From contig NZ_CACSIP010000029.1 in the NCBI RefSeq assembly GCF_902705885.1, forward strand, positions 1-64,000: a stretch of DNA of 64,000 nt, written 5' to 3'. Of this stretch, positions 41,421 to 50,822 are shown piece by piece; position 1 is the stretch's first letter; every line of letters begins with the position of its first letter. The notes beneath the pieces are model-generated. The model made no database searches. It had not been told where the DNA came from and worked only from the letters and a program-made list of their open reading frames with translations. The position numbers and the translations under genes are program-made. This stretch comes from Mycolicibacterium austroafricanum (lineage in GTDB: Bacteria; Actinomycetota; Actinomycetes; Mycobacteriales; Mycobacteriaceae).

Positions 41421-42005
41421 TCAGGTCGGGGTGGACTCAGTGCGACCGTTACAGGGCGGTCCCCACAGCCCGCGAAGGGCCGCGCGTGCCTCGTCTTCGG
41501 CAGCCCGGATATCGGGGTAGCGGCTCACCGGCTTGTCGTCGTAGACGTAGGACCGGGCCATGCCGGAACGCACCGACTCAACCGAAAAGTCCCGTCCGTC
41601 AGCCAAGTTCACGTAGGCGAGGGTGCGGCCGTAGCGGTCGTTGGCGTCCTGGGTGGGGTCCGCGGTTAGGGTGATGCGTTGCCCGGTCAGGGTTTCGGTG
41701 GCGAAGCGCTCGGCTTCGGGCCCCCAGCAGCCAACTGTCCAGCCCGGCCGATGAACCTCGGGGGTGTCGATGCCCAAGACGCGGACACGGAGTCGGCCGC
41801 GGTCGTCGTCCCGGACGTCCAGGGTATCTCCGTCAATTACACGTAGCACCGTGGCTGTTGGAGCTGGAGCTGCGTCGGCCGCCGGGGAGCCGAGCTGAGC
41901 GTACCCACTCAGGACGATGACAAGCGCGCTCGCGAGGATGGCGAGGATGGCGTGCGTGCGCAATCTTTGCGCCGACACCGGTTTCGGCTCGTAATCTTCT
42001 GGCAT
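41421..42005 (-). CDS. Secreted SNase-like nuclease
   Basis: The 194-residue protein has a signal-anchor (ILAILASALVIVLSGYA) and a staphylococcal nuclease fold: VLRVIDGDTLDVRDDDRGRL, RVRVLGIDTPEVHRPG, RITLTADPTQDANDRYGRTL and VRSGMARSYVYDDKP. The Asp, Arg and Glu positions of the active site are present. It should cut DNA or RNA outside the membrane. AAGGAG precedes ATG 42005; GTG 42008 is also in frame. Confidence 0.88.
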   Translation of the reverse strand: MPEDYEPKPVSAQRLRTHAILAILASALVIVLSGYAQLGSPAADAAPAPTATVLRVIDGDTLDVRDDDRGRLRVRVLGIDTPEVHRPGWTVGCWGPEAERFATETLTGQRITLTADPTQDANDRYGRTLAYVNLADGRDFSVESVRSGMARSYVYDDKPVSRYPDIRAAEDEARAALRGLWGPPCNGRTESTPT

Positions 42006-42029
42006 CACGGCTCCTTCCGTATGATCGGA

Positions 42030-42419
42030 TCAGGCTTTCAGCGTCGGGGTGAGCGCCGCGGCGAGGATCTTCGCGTCGCGGGTGGCGAGGGTGAGGTTGC
42101 GGCGCAGCGCTTGGGCAACGATCACCCGGTCGAACGGATCGCGATGTTCCCAGGGCAGTCGCCCGGCAAGGATGGCGTCGTCGGAGCTGATCGGCAGGTC
42201 GTCCACACGCATCGCCTCCAACTGGCTAGGCCAGGTCGCCAACAGCGTTGAGCCGTCAAGTCGGCCGAGTCGCGTTTTGATGGCGATCTCCCAGGCTGAG
42301 GCCGCGCTGACCCACACAGATGTCGAGGGGTCGGCCAGGTGTGCGAGCGTTTCGGGATCCAGCGTGGTCGGCTCCCTGAGCAGCCACAGCAGGGTGTGGG
42401 TGTCCAACAGGATGTTCAC
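42030..42419 (-). CDS. vapC: VapC PIN-domain toxin
   Basis: The 129-residue PIN domain begins MNILLDTHTLLWLL with the first catalytic Asp, and has SAASAWEIAIKTRLGRL with the Glu and HRDPFDRVIVAQALRRNLTL with the Asp pair, ending TRDAKILAA. It is a Mg-dependent RNase that inactivates tRNA or rRNA in related systems. The GTG start overlaps the antitoxin stop (GTGA). Confidence 0.92.
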   Translation of the reverse strand: MNILLDTHTLLWLLREPTTLDPETLAHLADPSTSVWVSAASAWEIAIKTRLGRLDGSTLLATWPSQLEAMRVDDLPISSDDAILAGRLPWEHRDPFDRVIVAQALRRNLTLATRDAKILAAALTPTLKA

Positions 42420-42661
42420 GACGACTCGTCGCCCTCCCAGCGTGCCAGCTCGGTATCTGGTAGCGGCTCGTCGAAGTCATTGGGGATGGAGAGGTTCGGC
42501 ATTTGGCCGAACTGCCGAGGGGTTGGGTTCGCGGGGACCAGGCGTGCGACATCGCGGCCGTGGTTGGTGATGATCACTGTCTTACCGGTGCGCTCGACGT
42601 CGGCGAGCAGCGCGTTGAGCCGGTTCTTGGCGTCAGTGCTGGACACTTTCTCCACGGTCAT
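42416..42661 (-). CDS. Phd/YefM-family antitoxin (VapB role)
   Basis: The 81-residue protein (MTVEKVSSTDAKNRLNALLA, DVERTGKTVIITNHGRDVAR, LVPANPTPRQ) is a typical Phd fold with a C-terminal acidic toxin-binding tail. The ATG at 42661 is chosen because upstream sequence to 42973 lacks coding features. The TTCACGCTAG dyad lies 29 bp upstream. Confidence 0.9.
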   Translation of the reverse strand: MTVEKVSSTDAKNRLNALLADVERTGKTVIITNHGRDVARLVPANPTPRQFGQMPNLSIPNDFDEPLPDTELARWEGDESS

Positions 42662-42689
42662 ACGGGCCAGCTTACCGTCACCCACGCCG

Positions 42690-42714
42690 TTCACGCTAGC
42701 GCTACTAGCGTGAA
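42690..42714. promoter_or_regulatory. Operator of the toxin-antitoxin operon
   Basis: TTCACGCTAG, five-base centre CGCTA, then CTAGCGTGAA: perfect ten-base arms, 29 bp before the antitoxin start. A likely autoregulatory site. Confidence 0.7.
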
Positions 42715-42797
42715 TAGAACCACGGGCGGTTCGCGAATGTCGATAGGTTCCAGCCGCTGCCGCCCACCTGTTCCGAGCACGGTGGCCCCTGCTGGCG

Positions 42798-43118
42798 TCA
42801 GCTAGCGGCGCCGTGATCCGAGTCAGGTCCGTACACCATCCCGGTGCACGTAGGCCCCGGCGGTGGTGCGGGGTGAAGGGTGCCATCGGAGTCAGCGGTG
42901 TAGCCGGAGGGTGGAGCCAGTGGAAGCGGCACAACGGATCCGCCGGTGCTCGCGGCGTACTGGTTGGCTTCATCGGCCTGAGCGTCGGTGAACACTTGCA
43001 GCGCTTCGGGCTGGCCCGATACCCGCACCAGCATCGTAAAGTCTGACACCGCCACCTGGTCGGTCCGGTTACGCGGTCGCTGCACTACATGGGGTGAGGG
43101 GTCGCTGGGTTCGGTCAC
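42798..43118 (-). CDS. Hypothetical protein
   Basis: A 106-residue protein from GTG 43118: FTMLVRVSGQPEALQVFTDA, QADEANQYAASTGGSVVPLP, then a Pro/Gly-rich tail. The QVFTDAQADEANQYA segment gives a convincing coding pattern. No family recognised; no clear operon partner. Confidence 0.5.
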   Translation of the reverse strand: MTEPSDPSPHVVQRPRNRTDQVAVSDFTMLVRVSGQPEALQVFTDAQADEANQYAASTGGSVVPLPLAPPSGYTADSDGTLHPAPPPGPTCTGMVYGPDSDHGAAS

Positions 43119-43196
43119 CCGCCAATTGTGGCCTCAGTGTGCGACATGATCAGTAGTCGTAGCACCGGGAAAGCCCACGCGTTTGGGAGCGCGTGC

Positions 43197-43682
43197 TCAG
43201 CGGCGCATGTTGGCGAAAGGGTGGAGTCCGTAGTGGGCGCGGAACTGCGCGATCAGGTCGGTCTCGATCTTGGCCGCTTCGTCGTCATCGGTTACGCGCC
43301 AGCCGACCAACAGGTCGGCATGCTCAGTCAGCTGCCAGATGCGTCGGCCGCCAGAGTGGGCCACCGGTTCGCCGACGCCGGAGCGGCGGAACTCATCGAG
43401 CCGTTTCCGCAGGCCGCGCCTGCCGCTGCTGCCGAGGTTGGCTTTCCCGATGTACACGATGCGGGCGCCGGGCACCCACAGCCCCCGTAATTCAGCGATG
43501 GGCACAGTTGGGTCTTTGCCTTTGAAGTGCCCGGCGGGTGAGGTGTCGAGGAACGTCGGTGGATCGTCGGTGGGTCGGACAACGACATAGACCCCGGGGC
43601 CGGTTGGCACGTCCGCGGTGGGCAGCGCGGCGAATGGTACCCACCCGGCGAAGCCGCTCAGGTCGATCGGCTCAGTGGTCAC
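43197..43682 (-). CDS. GIY-YIG-like protein
   Basis: The 161-residue protein has GPGVYVVVRPTDDPPTFLD, RIVYIGKANLGSSGRRGLRK, RLDEFRRSG and IETDLIAQFRAHYGLHPFAN. GVYVV...VYIGKA and the Arg, Glu and Asn positions fit the GIY-YIG nuclease fold, although the Tyr-Ile-Gly is spaced by an unusual 30-residue insert. It may cut DNA or be a nuclease-derived binding protein. The GTG start overlaps a 22-codon ORF ending at 43680 (MTNRCLETVITTLLDEH). Confidence 0.65.
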   Translation of the reverse strand: MTTEPIDLSGFAGWVPFAALPTADVPTGPGVYVVVRPTDDPPTFLDTSPAGHFKGKDPTVPIAELRGLWVPGARIVYIGKANLGSSGRRGLRKRLDEFRRSGVGEPVAHSGGRRIWQLTEHADLLVGWRVTDDDEAAKIETDLIAQFRAHYGLHPFANMRR

Positions 43683-44316
43683 GGCAGCTCCCGGGTGTGT
43701 TCGTCGAGCAGTGTGGTGATGACGGTTTCAAGGCAACGGTTGGTCATGTCGCTGATTGAGCCGGCCTCCTCGAAGCGTGTGGCGCCACTACCGCGGTTGC
43801 GCGAACCCCAACTTGAGCGCGCTGGTCAAGCCGGACACATAGTCGACTTGTTCCCCGCGGGGTTGGCGGGCGATCCACGACGGATGGGGTGCAAAGAGGA
43901 CCCGGGTGGAGTGGGTGTCGGTTGGTGCCTTGCGTGGGCGGATGAACGGCCACGGCAGCACCGGCGCGGTGGGCTGCAAGTGTTCTAAGGCGGCGCGGGC
44001 GTCGCGTCCCAGGCCGATGATCAGTGTTGGTTCCACGATGGCGATTTCGAGGCCCAGGTAGGGGCGACAGTTGTCGATTTCATGGGGTATGGACGGCCGG
44101 TTCTTGGGCGGGTGGCAGTGGACCACGTTGGTGGTGAAGACGGCTTCCTTCGTGAGCTTGGCGTCGGCTAAGGCGCGGTCTAGAAAACGTCCGCTGCCGC
44201 CGGTGAACGGGATCTGGGTTGCCATGCATGGGCCGCACAGGCTCTGACCCACGATGACTACCTGAACCACCCCGGGTTTGATGCACACCTTCTTTCGAGG
44301 GAAAGTTGTTCGCATC

Positions 44317-44628
44317 ATGCCGAGGAAGTACGACGACGAGTTCAAGGCCCGAGCGGTGCGGTTGGTCACCGACCATGCCGAGGAGTACGACACCCGCACG
44401 GCCTGCATCACTGCGGTGGCCAAGCGGTTGGGAGTGTCCTACGAATCGCTGCGCCGGTGGGTCAACCAGGCCGAGGTCGACACCGGCCAACGTGACGGGG
44501 CGCCCAGCGATACGGTGCGCGAGTTGCGCGAACTCAAGCGCAAGAATCGTGAGCTTGAGGAAACGATCGAAATCCTCAAGGCGGCAACAAGTTTCTTCGT
44601 GCGGGAGAGCGACCCGCGACACCACTGA
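44317..44628 (+). CDS. IS3-family transposase OrfA
   Basis: The 103-residue protein has a helix-turn-helix (MPRKYDDEFKARAVRLVTDH, AVAKRLGVSYESLRRWVNQA) and a leucine-zipper-like C-terminus (LRELKRKNRELEETIEILKA). It binds the element ends. The orfB frame is at -1; a slip near AAGTTTCTTCG would make the fused OrfAB transposase. Start ATG 44317 follows GGGAAAGTTG. Confidence 0.9.
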   Translation: MPRKYDDEFKARAVRLVTDHAEEYDTRTACITAVAKRLGVSYESLRRWVNQAEVDTGQRDGAPSDTVRELRELKRKNRELEETIEILKAATSFFVRESDPRHH

Positions 44629-44684
44629 TCTGTGCGTTCATCGCTGAGCATCGTGCTCGGTTCGGGGTCGCTCCGATCTGCCGC

Positions 44685-45587
44685 GTGCTCACTGAGCACG
44701 GCGTCACGATCGCCCCGAGAACCTTCTACGCCTGGCTGACTCGGCCACCGTCGGCACGGGCCCTCTGGGACACGGTGATCACTGAGGTGCTGGCCGGCTT
44801 CTATGAGCCTGACGAGCACGGCCGCCGCGCCCCGGAGTCGTTGTACGGCGCCACCAAGATGTGGGCTCACCTGCAGCGCCAGGGCATCGCAGTGTCGCGT
44901 TGCACCGTGGAGCGGCTCATGCGGGCCAACGGCTGGCGGGGTGTCACCCGTCGCAAGAAGGTCCGCACCACGATTGCTGATCCGGCCGCAGAGCGGGCGG
45001 CTGATCTGGTCAAGCGCCAGTTCCGGGTGCCCGCCCCCAACGTGCTGCTGGTCGCTGACTTCACCTACGTCCGACTGTCCAACGGAGCGTTTGTCTACAC
45101 CGCGTTCGCGATCGATGCCTACGCGGGCCGGATCGTGGGGTGGACCTGCTCGGCCAGCAAGGAGGACCGCTTCGTGCGCCAGGTGATCCGCCAGGCTGCT
45201 CAACTCCGCGTGAACGAGGGCAATCCACTGTCGGGCAACACTATTCATCACAGCGATGCAGGCTCGCAATACACATCCCTGCGGTTCGGCGAGACCCTGG
45301 CGCTGTCTGGGCTGGTGGCCTCCATCGGGACGGTCGGGGATGCCTTCGATAATGCTCTGGCCGAGACGACGATTGGGCTCTACAAGACCGAAGCCGTCCG
45401 CGAGGACTCCCCGTTCCGGCGCGGCCCGCTGCACCGCCATACCGACGTCGAACTGCTCACCGCCGAGTGGGTGCACTGGTACAACACCGACCGGCTCATG
45501 CACCGCCTCGGCCGCATCCCACCGACCGAGTACGAGGCCATCCACTACGCTACGAACACAGCCCAATCAGCGGCTGCACACCAGTAA
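44685..45587 (+). CDS. IS3-family transposase OrfB (DDE integrase)
   Basis: About 300 residues with an HTH_21 part (FYEPDEHGRRAPESLYGATK, MWAHLQRQGIAVSRCTVERL) and an rve integrase core whose acidic triad is visible: VADFTYVRL, HHSDAGSQYTS and DNALAETTIGLYKTE. The frame is open upstream of 44685 (TPLICAFIAEHRARFG), so the active form is the -1 frameshift product with OrfA. It appears intact. Confidence 0.92.
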   Translation: MLTEHGVTIAPRTFYAWLTRPPSARALWDTVITEVLAGFYEPDEHGRRAPESLYGATKMWAHLQRQGIAVSRCTVERLMRANGWRGVTRRKKVRTTIADPAAERAADLVKRQFRVPAPNVLLVADFTYVRLSNGAFVYTAFAIDAYAGRIVGWTCSASKEDRFVRQVIRQAAQLRVNEGNPLSGNTIHHSDAGSQYTSLRFGETLALSGLVASIGTVGDAFDNALAETTIGLYKTEAVREDSPFRRGPLHRHTDVELLTAEWVHWYNTDRLMHRLGRIPPTEYEAIHYATNTAQSAAAHQ

Positions 45588-45775
45588 CCAGGTGTGCATC
45601 AAACCCGGGGCGATTCAACCGGCGAGTGGGGCGAGCCGTAGCCCGGGGCTGCTTGGGTTACTGAGGGGACGTTCATGCCGGCGCAGGCAGTGCAGCTAGT
45701 GATGCGGTCCGCCAGGGCGCGCATGCGGCGGATACGGTTCTGATCCGACAACTTGGCAGGGTCTCGATCACTCAC

Positions 45776-45979
45776 CGTCGGTATCCGTTCGGTCGCGCGG
45801 AGGGATACTTGCGCCCGTTCCAGCGGATGCCCGGCAGGGTATCGGGTGGTGGGCGTTGCGGCGATGGCCGCATGAAGTTTTCAAGAGCCGGTGCCGTCCC
45901 TTCTCAATCGAGGTTGTACGCCATGATGTCGCGCGTCACCGACACGGAGGGCTGGGGTTAACACCGCGGGCACAGCCCG
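45776..45979. other. Spacer, no gene seen
   Basis: The 200 bp between the uracil-DNA glycosylase start and the end of the type ISP gene contain no recognisable coding sequence; it includes the promoter region of the former. Confidence 0.4.
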
Positions 45980-48900
45980 TCACGGCGCGCCGATTGAGGT
46001 GGCCGGGGGCGGCAGGTCGTCGATGATGCTCATCGTGGTGACGCTGACTGTGACGATCCGCTTGATCAAGTCGACGATGAACCGGGGGTCGTCGTGTTCG
46101 TCGCACCAGGCGTTGGGGTCGTTGATAATTCCCGAGCCGCGTGAGTCGAGCTTCGTTTGATAGCGCTCGATGATCCATTCGAGCGCAGATCGAGAACCAA
46201 GTTGGTACCGGTGTGTGTCCTGGGGGATACCGGCGAGGGTGAGGTGGGAGTTGTAGACCAGGGTGCTGTGATCGGTCTTGGACTTGAACCGCATCTTGGT
46301 GACACGTAGTGCTTCTCGCTCGTTCTGGTCGAGTGTTCCGGTGAAGACCTCCGACAGGGGGTAGGGCTGTGCGGTTTCGTAGCCAAGGTGTATGTCGCTG
46401 AGACTGCGGCCGGCGTGAGTGAAGGCGTCGAAGTGGTCCCGGGTGGCGGGCGTTGGAATGCGGGGAAGCATCTTTTTGAGGTCGGCGGCGAAGCGACTTC
46501 GGTAATGCGGCGAATGCAGCAATCCATAGGCGTAGAAGAAGATGTCGTCGGTAGTGATGTCGTCGCCGAGCGCGGCGCGGTATGCAGTTAGAACGTTGGG
46601 GTTAATGGTGTCTAGTCGTCGATACTCCTGGTCGATGTCCGACGCCGCCTCCAATGACAGCTGGCCGTTGTCATGCGTACGTGTTTGGTAGGTCCAGCGC
46701 GGATAGAAGTTCACGGCGCTGATGCCTGCGGCACCGAGGTCGGGCAGGGCATTGGTCATCAGGCTGAGGAACGGCGGAGCGAGGTTGCCGGGGTTTGGGA
46801 TGAAGAATCCGAAATTCGGCAAATCGGCGCGGGGGAATAGGTGATGAAGTCGCCCGCGGCGGTCGTTGAGGTCGTCGTCGAAATAGACGTGCATCTTGCA
46901 GAAGGGCCGGTACATGGTGGTTCGATGGTGGCTGGAATGGAATGCAAGCCGTTGTCCACGTTGCACTTTCGGCAGAAGGCCCGACGACCAGCTGATTCTG
47001 GCGTCGTCGTAGGTCACCGCGTCCTCGACGGCTAGCTCGGGGTTCATGGCGACAGCGCTCTGAAAGGAGTCGACTTGCTCGTTGTAGAAGTCGATAGTGG
47101 CGGTGATGTTGTCGGCGAGTTGACTGGCTGAGAAGTTGTATGCCCATGCGTCGCGGTTGGTCTTTAGCCCGCCGGAATAGTCGGTGAATAGGGCAGTTTC
47201 GTCGGAACCCCGTTTGACTGCCAGCGGCGTGTAGGCACTGAATGCGGCGTCGCGGTGGTCGACCCAATCGCCGTCAGTGTTAGGTGTGATGAGGTCCCAT
47301 TTCATGCTGGGCAGGTGGCTGTTGGCGATGATGGCGAGCTTGTCTTCGCGGGAAAGCCTGTCGCCGATGTTTCGGTAGTGGATTTGGCACGGGCCGGTCG
47401 CGGAGGGATTCTTGACCGCGATGAGGATGGCAGCGCCGGTTTGAGAGCCGTCGTCGAAAATCTTGCCTCCCTCTGCGCGCCAGTCGGTTTGGCGTTGGTT
47501 GCCGCGCAGGTCATAGATGTAGAGCGCGGAGAACTCGTCGGGCAGGGCGAGACGAATGCCGGCGGTGGTGTTGCCAGTGATCCAGCCGGAGTTGGTGACG
47601 TAGGCGACGATGCCGGTGTCGCCGATGCGGTCCGTGGCCCATCGGATCGCACGGACGTAGGAGTCGTAGAGTTTGCTCTTGAGTTTGGCGGTTGAGCGAG
47701 CGGCGTACGTGGCCGAGATAGCTGCGTCGAGGGTGGGGTAGGGCTGGTTAGCGTTGCGGTCGTTGGCGCTGCTTTGGCCGGATTTGTACGGTGGATTGCC
47801 GACGATGACGCGAATTGGCGAGGCCTGTTGGGTGATGATGCGGTCGTTGTTCTGTGGGAATAGGTCGGCGTCCATAGTGTCGCCCGCTTCGGCGATCTGG
47901 AAGGTGTCGGTCAGAACAATGCCGTCGAACGGCTGGTAGTTGCCGCCCGCGGCACCGTGGTAGGCGGCTTCGATGTTGATGGCTGCGATGTAGTAGGCCA
48001 GGAGGACTATCTCGTTGGCGTGCAGTTCCTTTGCGTACTTGCGGGCGAGGTCTTCTGGGCGAATAAGTCCGGTTTGGATGAGCCGCACTATGAAGGTGCC
48101 GGTTCCGGTGAATGGGTCGAGGATGTGAACGTCGGGCTCGGTGAGGGTGAGGCCGAACTCTGCTTGCAGAGCGTCGTTGGCGGCGCGCAGGATGAAGTCG
48201 ACGACTTGGGTGGGGGTGTAGACGATGCCGAGTGCCTTGGAGGTGCGTGGGAATCCCGTCCGGAAGAACTTCTCGTAGAGTTCGACGACGATACGTTGCT
48301 TGCCTTCGACATTGTCGATTCCGGCGGCGCGCATCCGCACTGACTCGTAAAAGCCGGCCAGCCTTTCAGTTTCGGACTCCAGCGCCTGGTCGTGCAGCGT
48401 CGCCACCATGGTCTGCATGACTTGGGAGACCGGGTTGTGGCCGGCGAAGTCGTAGCCCTCAAAGAGGGCGTCGAAGACTGGTTTGGTGATGAGGTGTTGG
48501 GAGAGCATTTCGACTGCTTGGTCGCGATCGATGGAGTCGTTGAGGTTGGCTCGCAGCGCTTCGACGAATTTGTCGAAGGCGGTCGCGATGTCTGGGGTCG
48601 CGTCGCTGAGGAGGGCCTTGATGCGGGTCTGTTGAGCGACCGCGATGGCGGCGACATCCTTGGCCCAGTCTTCCCAATAGGTGCGGGTGCCAACCTTGTC
48701 GACGATCTTGGCGTACACCGCGTCGCGCCACTGGTCGGGTGTGAACATCGCGAGCTGTTCGGCGACTTGGGCCGACTCCCCGGCGGCGTGTTCATCTGCC
48801 GCAGCGCCGTTCGTAGGGGCTCCGGTGAGGTTCTCCGTTGCAGCTCCAGGCACGTGGCCGACGAGAATGGAGTCGGTGGCCTTGTTGTTCAGTTCCAGCT

Positions 48901-50806
48901 TGTTAACCGTGGCGTTGAAGCGGTCGTCGTGAGCGCGAAGTGCTTGCAAGACTTGCCAGACGACTTTGAACCGGCGGTTGTCGGCGAGCGCCTGGCTGGG
49001 CGCTACGCCGGCAGGTACGCCGACGGGCAGGATGATGTAACCGTATTGCTTGCCTTCGGCTCGGCGCATCACGCGCCCCACCGATTGCACGACGTCGACT
49101 ACGGAGCTGCGGGGGTTGAGAAACAGCACTGCGTCGAGGCTGGGTACGTCGACGCCTTCTGAGAGGCAGCGGGCGTTGGCGAGGATGCGGCATTGATTGT
49201 CGGCCAGCGGTGCTTTGAGCCACTGCAGTCGGTGGTTGCGTTCCAGTGCGTTGTAGGTTCCATCGACGTGCTCGACGTCGCAGCGCAGAAGTTGGTCGTC
49301 TGCCTGGTCGTAGGCGTCGATTACGGTAGCGAACTTGCCGGCCAGTTTCTTGGAGGACTTGATGTCACGAAGGAAGGCGACGGCGCGTTGCATGGGGCGG
49401 GTGTCGGCGCCGAAGTCGGCGCCGCCGACCGCTTTCCCGGTGCGCTTGGCCAGACCATTCCAGCAGCCGACGATTTTGGTGGCGTCGTCGAGGTTGAGTT
49501 CACTGTTGACGTCGGCGAGCTGCTGTTGCAGCGGGCCGGCGATGTACTTCTCGTCAACGGTCAAGACGAGCACTTTGTAATCGGTGAGCAATCCTCGCTC
49601 CACGGCCTCACCGAAGCCCAGCCGGTGAAAGGTGGGGCCGTACAGCGCTTCATCGTCCATGGAGGCCAGGACTGCGGAATACTCGGCGGCCTTGGCTTTG
49701 GTTTCTTCGGCGAACAGTCGCGGCGTGGCCGTCATGTACAGCCGTTTTGTGGCGGCCAGGAACGAATTATCGTGGACCTTGACGAAGTTCGAGTCGTCAC
49801 CGTCGGCCAGGGTGACGCCCGTCGTACGGTGGGCCTCGTCGCAGATGACCAGATCGAAGTCTGCCAGGCCCGCGGTCTGGGCGTCGGCGATGACGTTGAT
49901 CGACTGGTAGGTGCAGAACACCACGGTGAGGCCTTTGGCGCGCTTGCGGTGCTCCATCTGCGCGACAAGTGTTCCCGGGTCTGTGGTTGCTGGCAACGGC
50001 ACGTCGTAGGGGTTGATGTCCTCTACAGCGCGCGACACCTTGGTGTCGGAGCACACGGCGAAGGCCCGCAGGTCGGTTCGACACTGCGCGGTCCATTCGC
50101 GCAGCGTTTGGGACAGCAGGGAGATCGACGGCACCAGAAAGAGCACCTTCGCGGTTCCGCCGAGATCATCGACGACTTGCTCGCAGACCTTGAGAGCGGT
50201 GAAGGTCTTGCCGGTGCCGCACGCCATGATCAGCTTGCCCCGGTCATGCTCGCCGAAGCCCGCGATTACCTTGTCGATTGCCTCGCGCTGATGCGGCCAA
50301 GGGTCGCGTTTCGGGGCGAGCGCCAGCTCCAGGTCGAGACGTTCGGCTGGGCCCGCGAATGCCCAGTCGATCGGCGCCTCTGCGATGTCCGCCAGCCCGA
50401 TGCGTTGGACTGGAATCTGCTGTCCCTCGACGGCATCCTCTGCGTTCTTGCCCCACCTGTCGGTGGTGGAGATGATCAGCCGGTGTGCGAACGGATGCTT
50501 GCCCGATGCGGACAGAAAAGAGTCGACGTCCGGTTTGCCCAGAACATGATCAGGTTCGTAAAACTTGCATTGGATGGCCCACAGCGCACCCGTGTCGCTC
50601 TCCGCCGCAACGAGGTCGATGCCGGTGTCCGGCTTCCCGCCGCGTCCAGGCCAGTCCGCCCACATCCACACCTGCTCAAACAAGCGGCCATACACCGGGT
50701 CGAGCAGTAAGTACTGCGTCATCAACTTCTCGAACTTGCTGCCACGCTCGTAATTGGAACCGGCGGCTCGGAAGGCTTCGAACACCTCGTGGACCGACGT
50801 CGGCAT
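45980..50806 (-). CDS. Type ISP single-chain restriction-modification enzyme
   Basis: The 1,608-residue protein joins an Mrr/PD-ExK nuclease (Asp64 in DTGIDLVAA, QCK at 79-81), an SF2 translocase (ACGTGKT about 195, DEAHR about 325, MTATPRLF, ARCLSEGVDVPS, QSVGRVMRR), a coupler, an N6-adenine methylase (ILDPFTGTGTF about 893, NPPYKSGQ about 1002) and a C-terminal target-recognition region. Order and length match LlaGI/LlaBIII, which methylate one strand and cut after head-to-head translocation. It should act alone in defence. ATG 50806 is preceded by nine G. Confidence 0.93.
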   Translation of the reverse strand: MPTSVHEVFEAFRAAGSNYERGSKFEKLMTQYLLLDPVYGRLFEQVWMWADWPGRGGKPDTGIDLVAAESDTGALWAIQCKFYEPDHVLGKPDVDSFLSASGKHPFAHRLIISTTDRWGKNAEDAVEGQQIPVQRIGLADIAEAPIDWAFAGPAERLDLELALAPKRDPWPHQREAIDKVIAGFGEHDRGKLIMACGTGKTFTALKVCEQVVDDLGGTAKVLFLVPSISLLSQTLREWTAQCRTDLRAFAVCSDTKVSRAVEDINPYDVPLPATTDPGTLVAQMEHRKRAKGLTVVFCTYQSINVIADAQTAGLADFDLVICDEAHRTTGVTLADGDDSNFVKVHDNSFLAATKRLYMTATPRLFAEETKAKAAEYSAVLASMDDEALYGPTFHRLGFGEAVERGLLTDYKVLVLTVDEKYIAGPLQQQLADVNSELNLDDATKIVGCWNGLAKRTGKAVGGADFGADTRPMQRAVAFLRDIKSSKKLAGKFATVIDAYDQADDQLLRCDVEHVDGTYNALERNHRLQWLKAPLADNQCRILANARCLSEGVDVPSLDAVLFLNPRSSVVDVVQSVGRVMRRAEGKQYGYIILPVGVPAGVAPSQALADNRRFKVVWQVLQALRAHDDRFNATVNKLELNNKATDSILVGHVPGAATENLTGAPTNGAAADEHAAGESAQVAEQLAMFTPDQWRDAVYAKIVDKVGTRTYWEDWAKDVAAIAVAQQTRIKALLSDATPDIATAFDKFVEALRANLNDSIDRDQAVEMLSQHLITKPVFDALFEGYDFAGHNPVSQVMQTMVATLHDQALESETERLAGFYESVRMRAAGIDNVEGKQRIVVELYEKFFRTGFPRTSKALGIVYTPTQVVDFILRAANDALQAEFGLTLTEPDVHILDPFTGTGTFIVRLIQTGLIRPEDLARKYAKELHANEIVLLAYYIAAINIEAAYHGAAGGNYQPFDGIVLTDTFQIAEAGDTMDADLFPQNNDRIITQQASPIRVIVGNPPYKSGQSSANDRNANQPYPTLDAAISATYAARSTAKLKSKLYDSYVRAIRWATDRIGDTGIVAYVTNSGWITGNTTAGIRLALPDEFSALYIYDLRGNQRQTDWRAEGGKIFDDGSQTGAAILIAVKNPSATGPCQIHYRNIGDRLSREDKLAIIANSHLPSMKWDLITPNTDGDWVDHRDAAFSAYTPLAVKRGSDETALFTDYSGGLKTNRDAWAYNFSASQLADNITATIDFYNEQVDSFQSAVAMNPELAVEDAVTYDDARISWSSGLLPKVQRGQRLAFHSSHHRTTMYRPFCKMHVYFDDDLNDRRGRLHHLFPRADLPNFGFFIPNPGNLAPPFLSLMTNALPDLGAAGISAVNFYPRWTYQTRTHDNGQLSLEAASDIDQEYRRLDTINPNVLTAYRAALGDDITTDDIFFYAYGLLHSPHYRSRFAADLKKMLPRIPTPATRDHFDAFTHAGRSLSDIHLGYETAQPYPLSEVFTGTLDQNEREALRVTKMRFKSKTDHSTLVYNSHLTLAGIPQDTHRYQLGSRSALEWIIERYQTKLDSRGSGIINDPNAWCDEHDDPRFIVDLIKRIVTVSVTTMSIIDDLPPPATSIGAP

Positions 50807-50813
50807 TTTTCGG

Positions 50814-50822
50814 CCCCCCCCC
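50814..50822 (-). repeat. Poly-G tract of nine before the type ISP start
   Basis: On the coding strand GGGGGGGGG lies seven bases before ATG 50806 and also starts an in-frame TTG reading. It can serve as the ribosome site, and slippage would change its spacing to the start codon. Confidence 0.6.

Larger units (their letters stand above)
44263..45617 (+). mobile_element. IS3-family element, IS6110-like in size and ends
   Basis: The element is 1,355 bp. The ends start TGAACCACCCCGG and TGAATCGCCCCGG and continue identically through GTTTGATGCACACCT, giving 28-bp inverted repeats with two mismatches. The flanks are a three-base ACC duplication (44260-44262 and 45618-45620). IS6110 begins TGAACCGCCCCGG and has the same length, but the OrfA sequence here differs, so it is a relative. 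It carries overlapping orfA and orfB. Confidence 0.92.
43788..45775 (-). pseudogene. Uracil-DNA glycosylase gene interrupted by an IS3-family element
   Basis: The 5' part runs from GTG 45775 to 45618 (ADRITSCTACAGMNVPSVTQ, APGYGSPHSPV) and the 3' part from 44262 to 43788 (VIVGQSLCGPCMATQIPFTG, EAVFTTNVVHCHPPKNRPSI, EPTLIIGLGR, RVLFAPHPSW). Removing the insertion and one ACC copy restores SPVVIVGQSLC in one frame, giving about 210 residues. Cys-x-x-Cys at the N-terminus and further Cys fit the Fe-S family 4/5-like uracil-DNA glycosylases, which remove uracil from DNA. The gene is now broken. Confidence 0.85.

Noticed and set aside
44439..45566. 375-codon minus-strand frame across the IS3 element
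   Set aside because: Antisense of orfA/orfB; the sense strand shows the DDE triad and frameshift arrangement.
49193..50710. 505-codon plus-strand frame inside the type ISP gene
   Set aside because: Antisense of the PD-ExK and helicase domains; composition is low-complexity Val/Gly/Asp and no family is visible.
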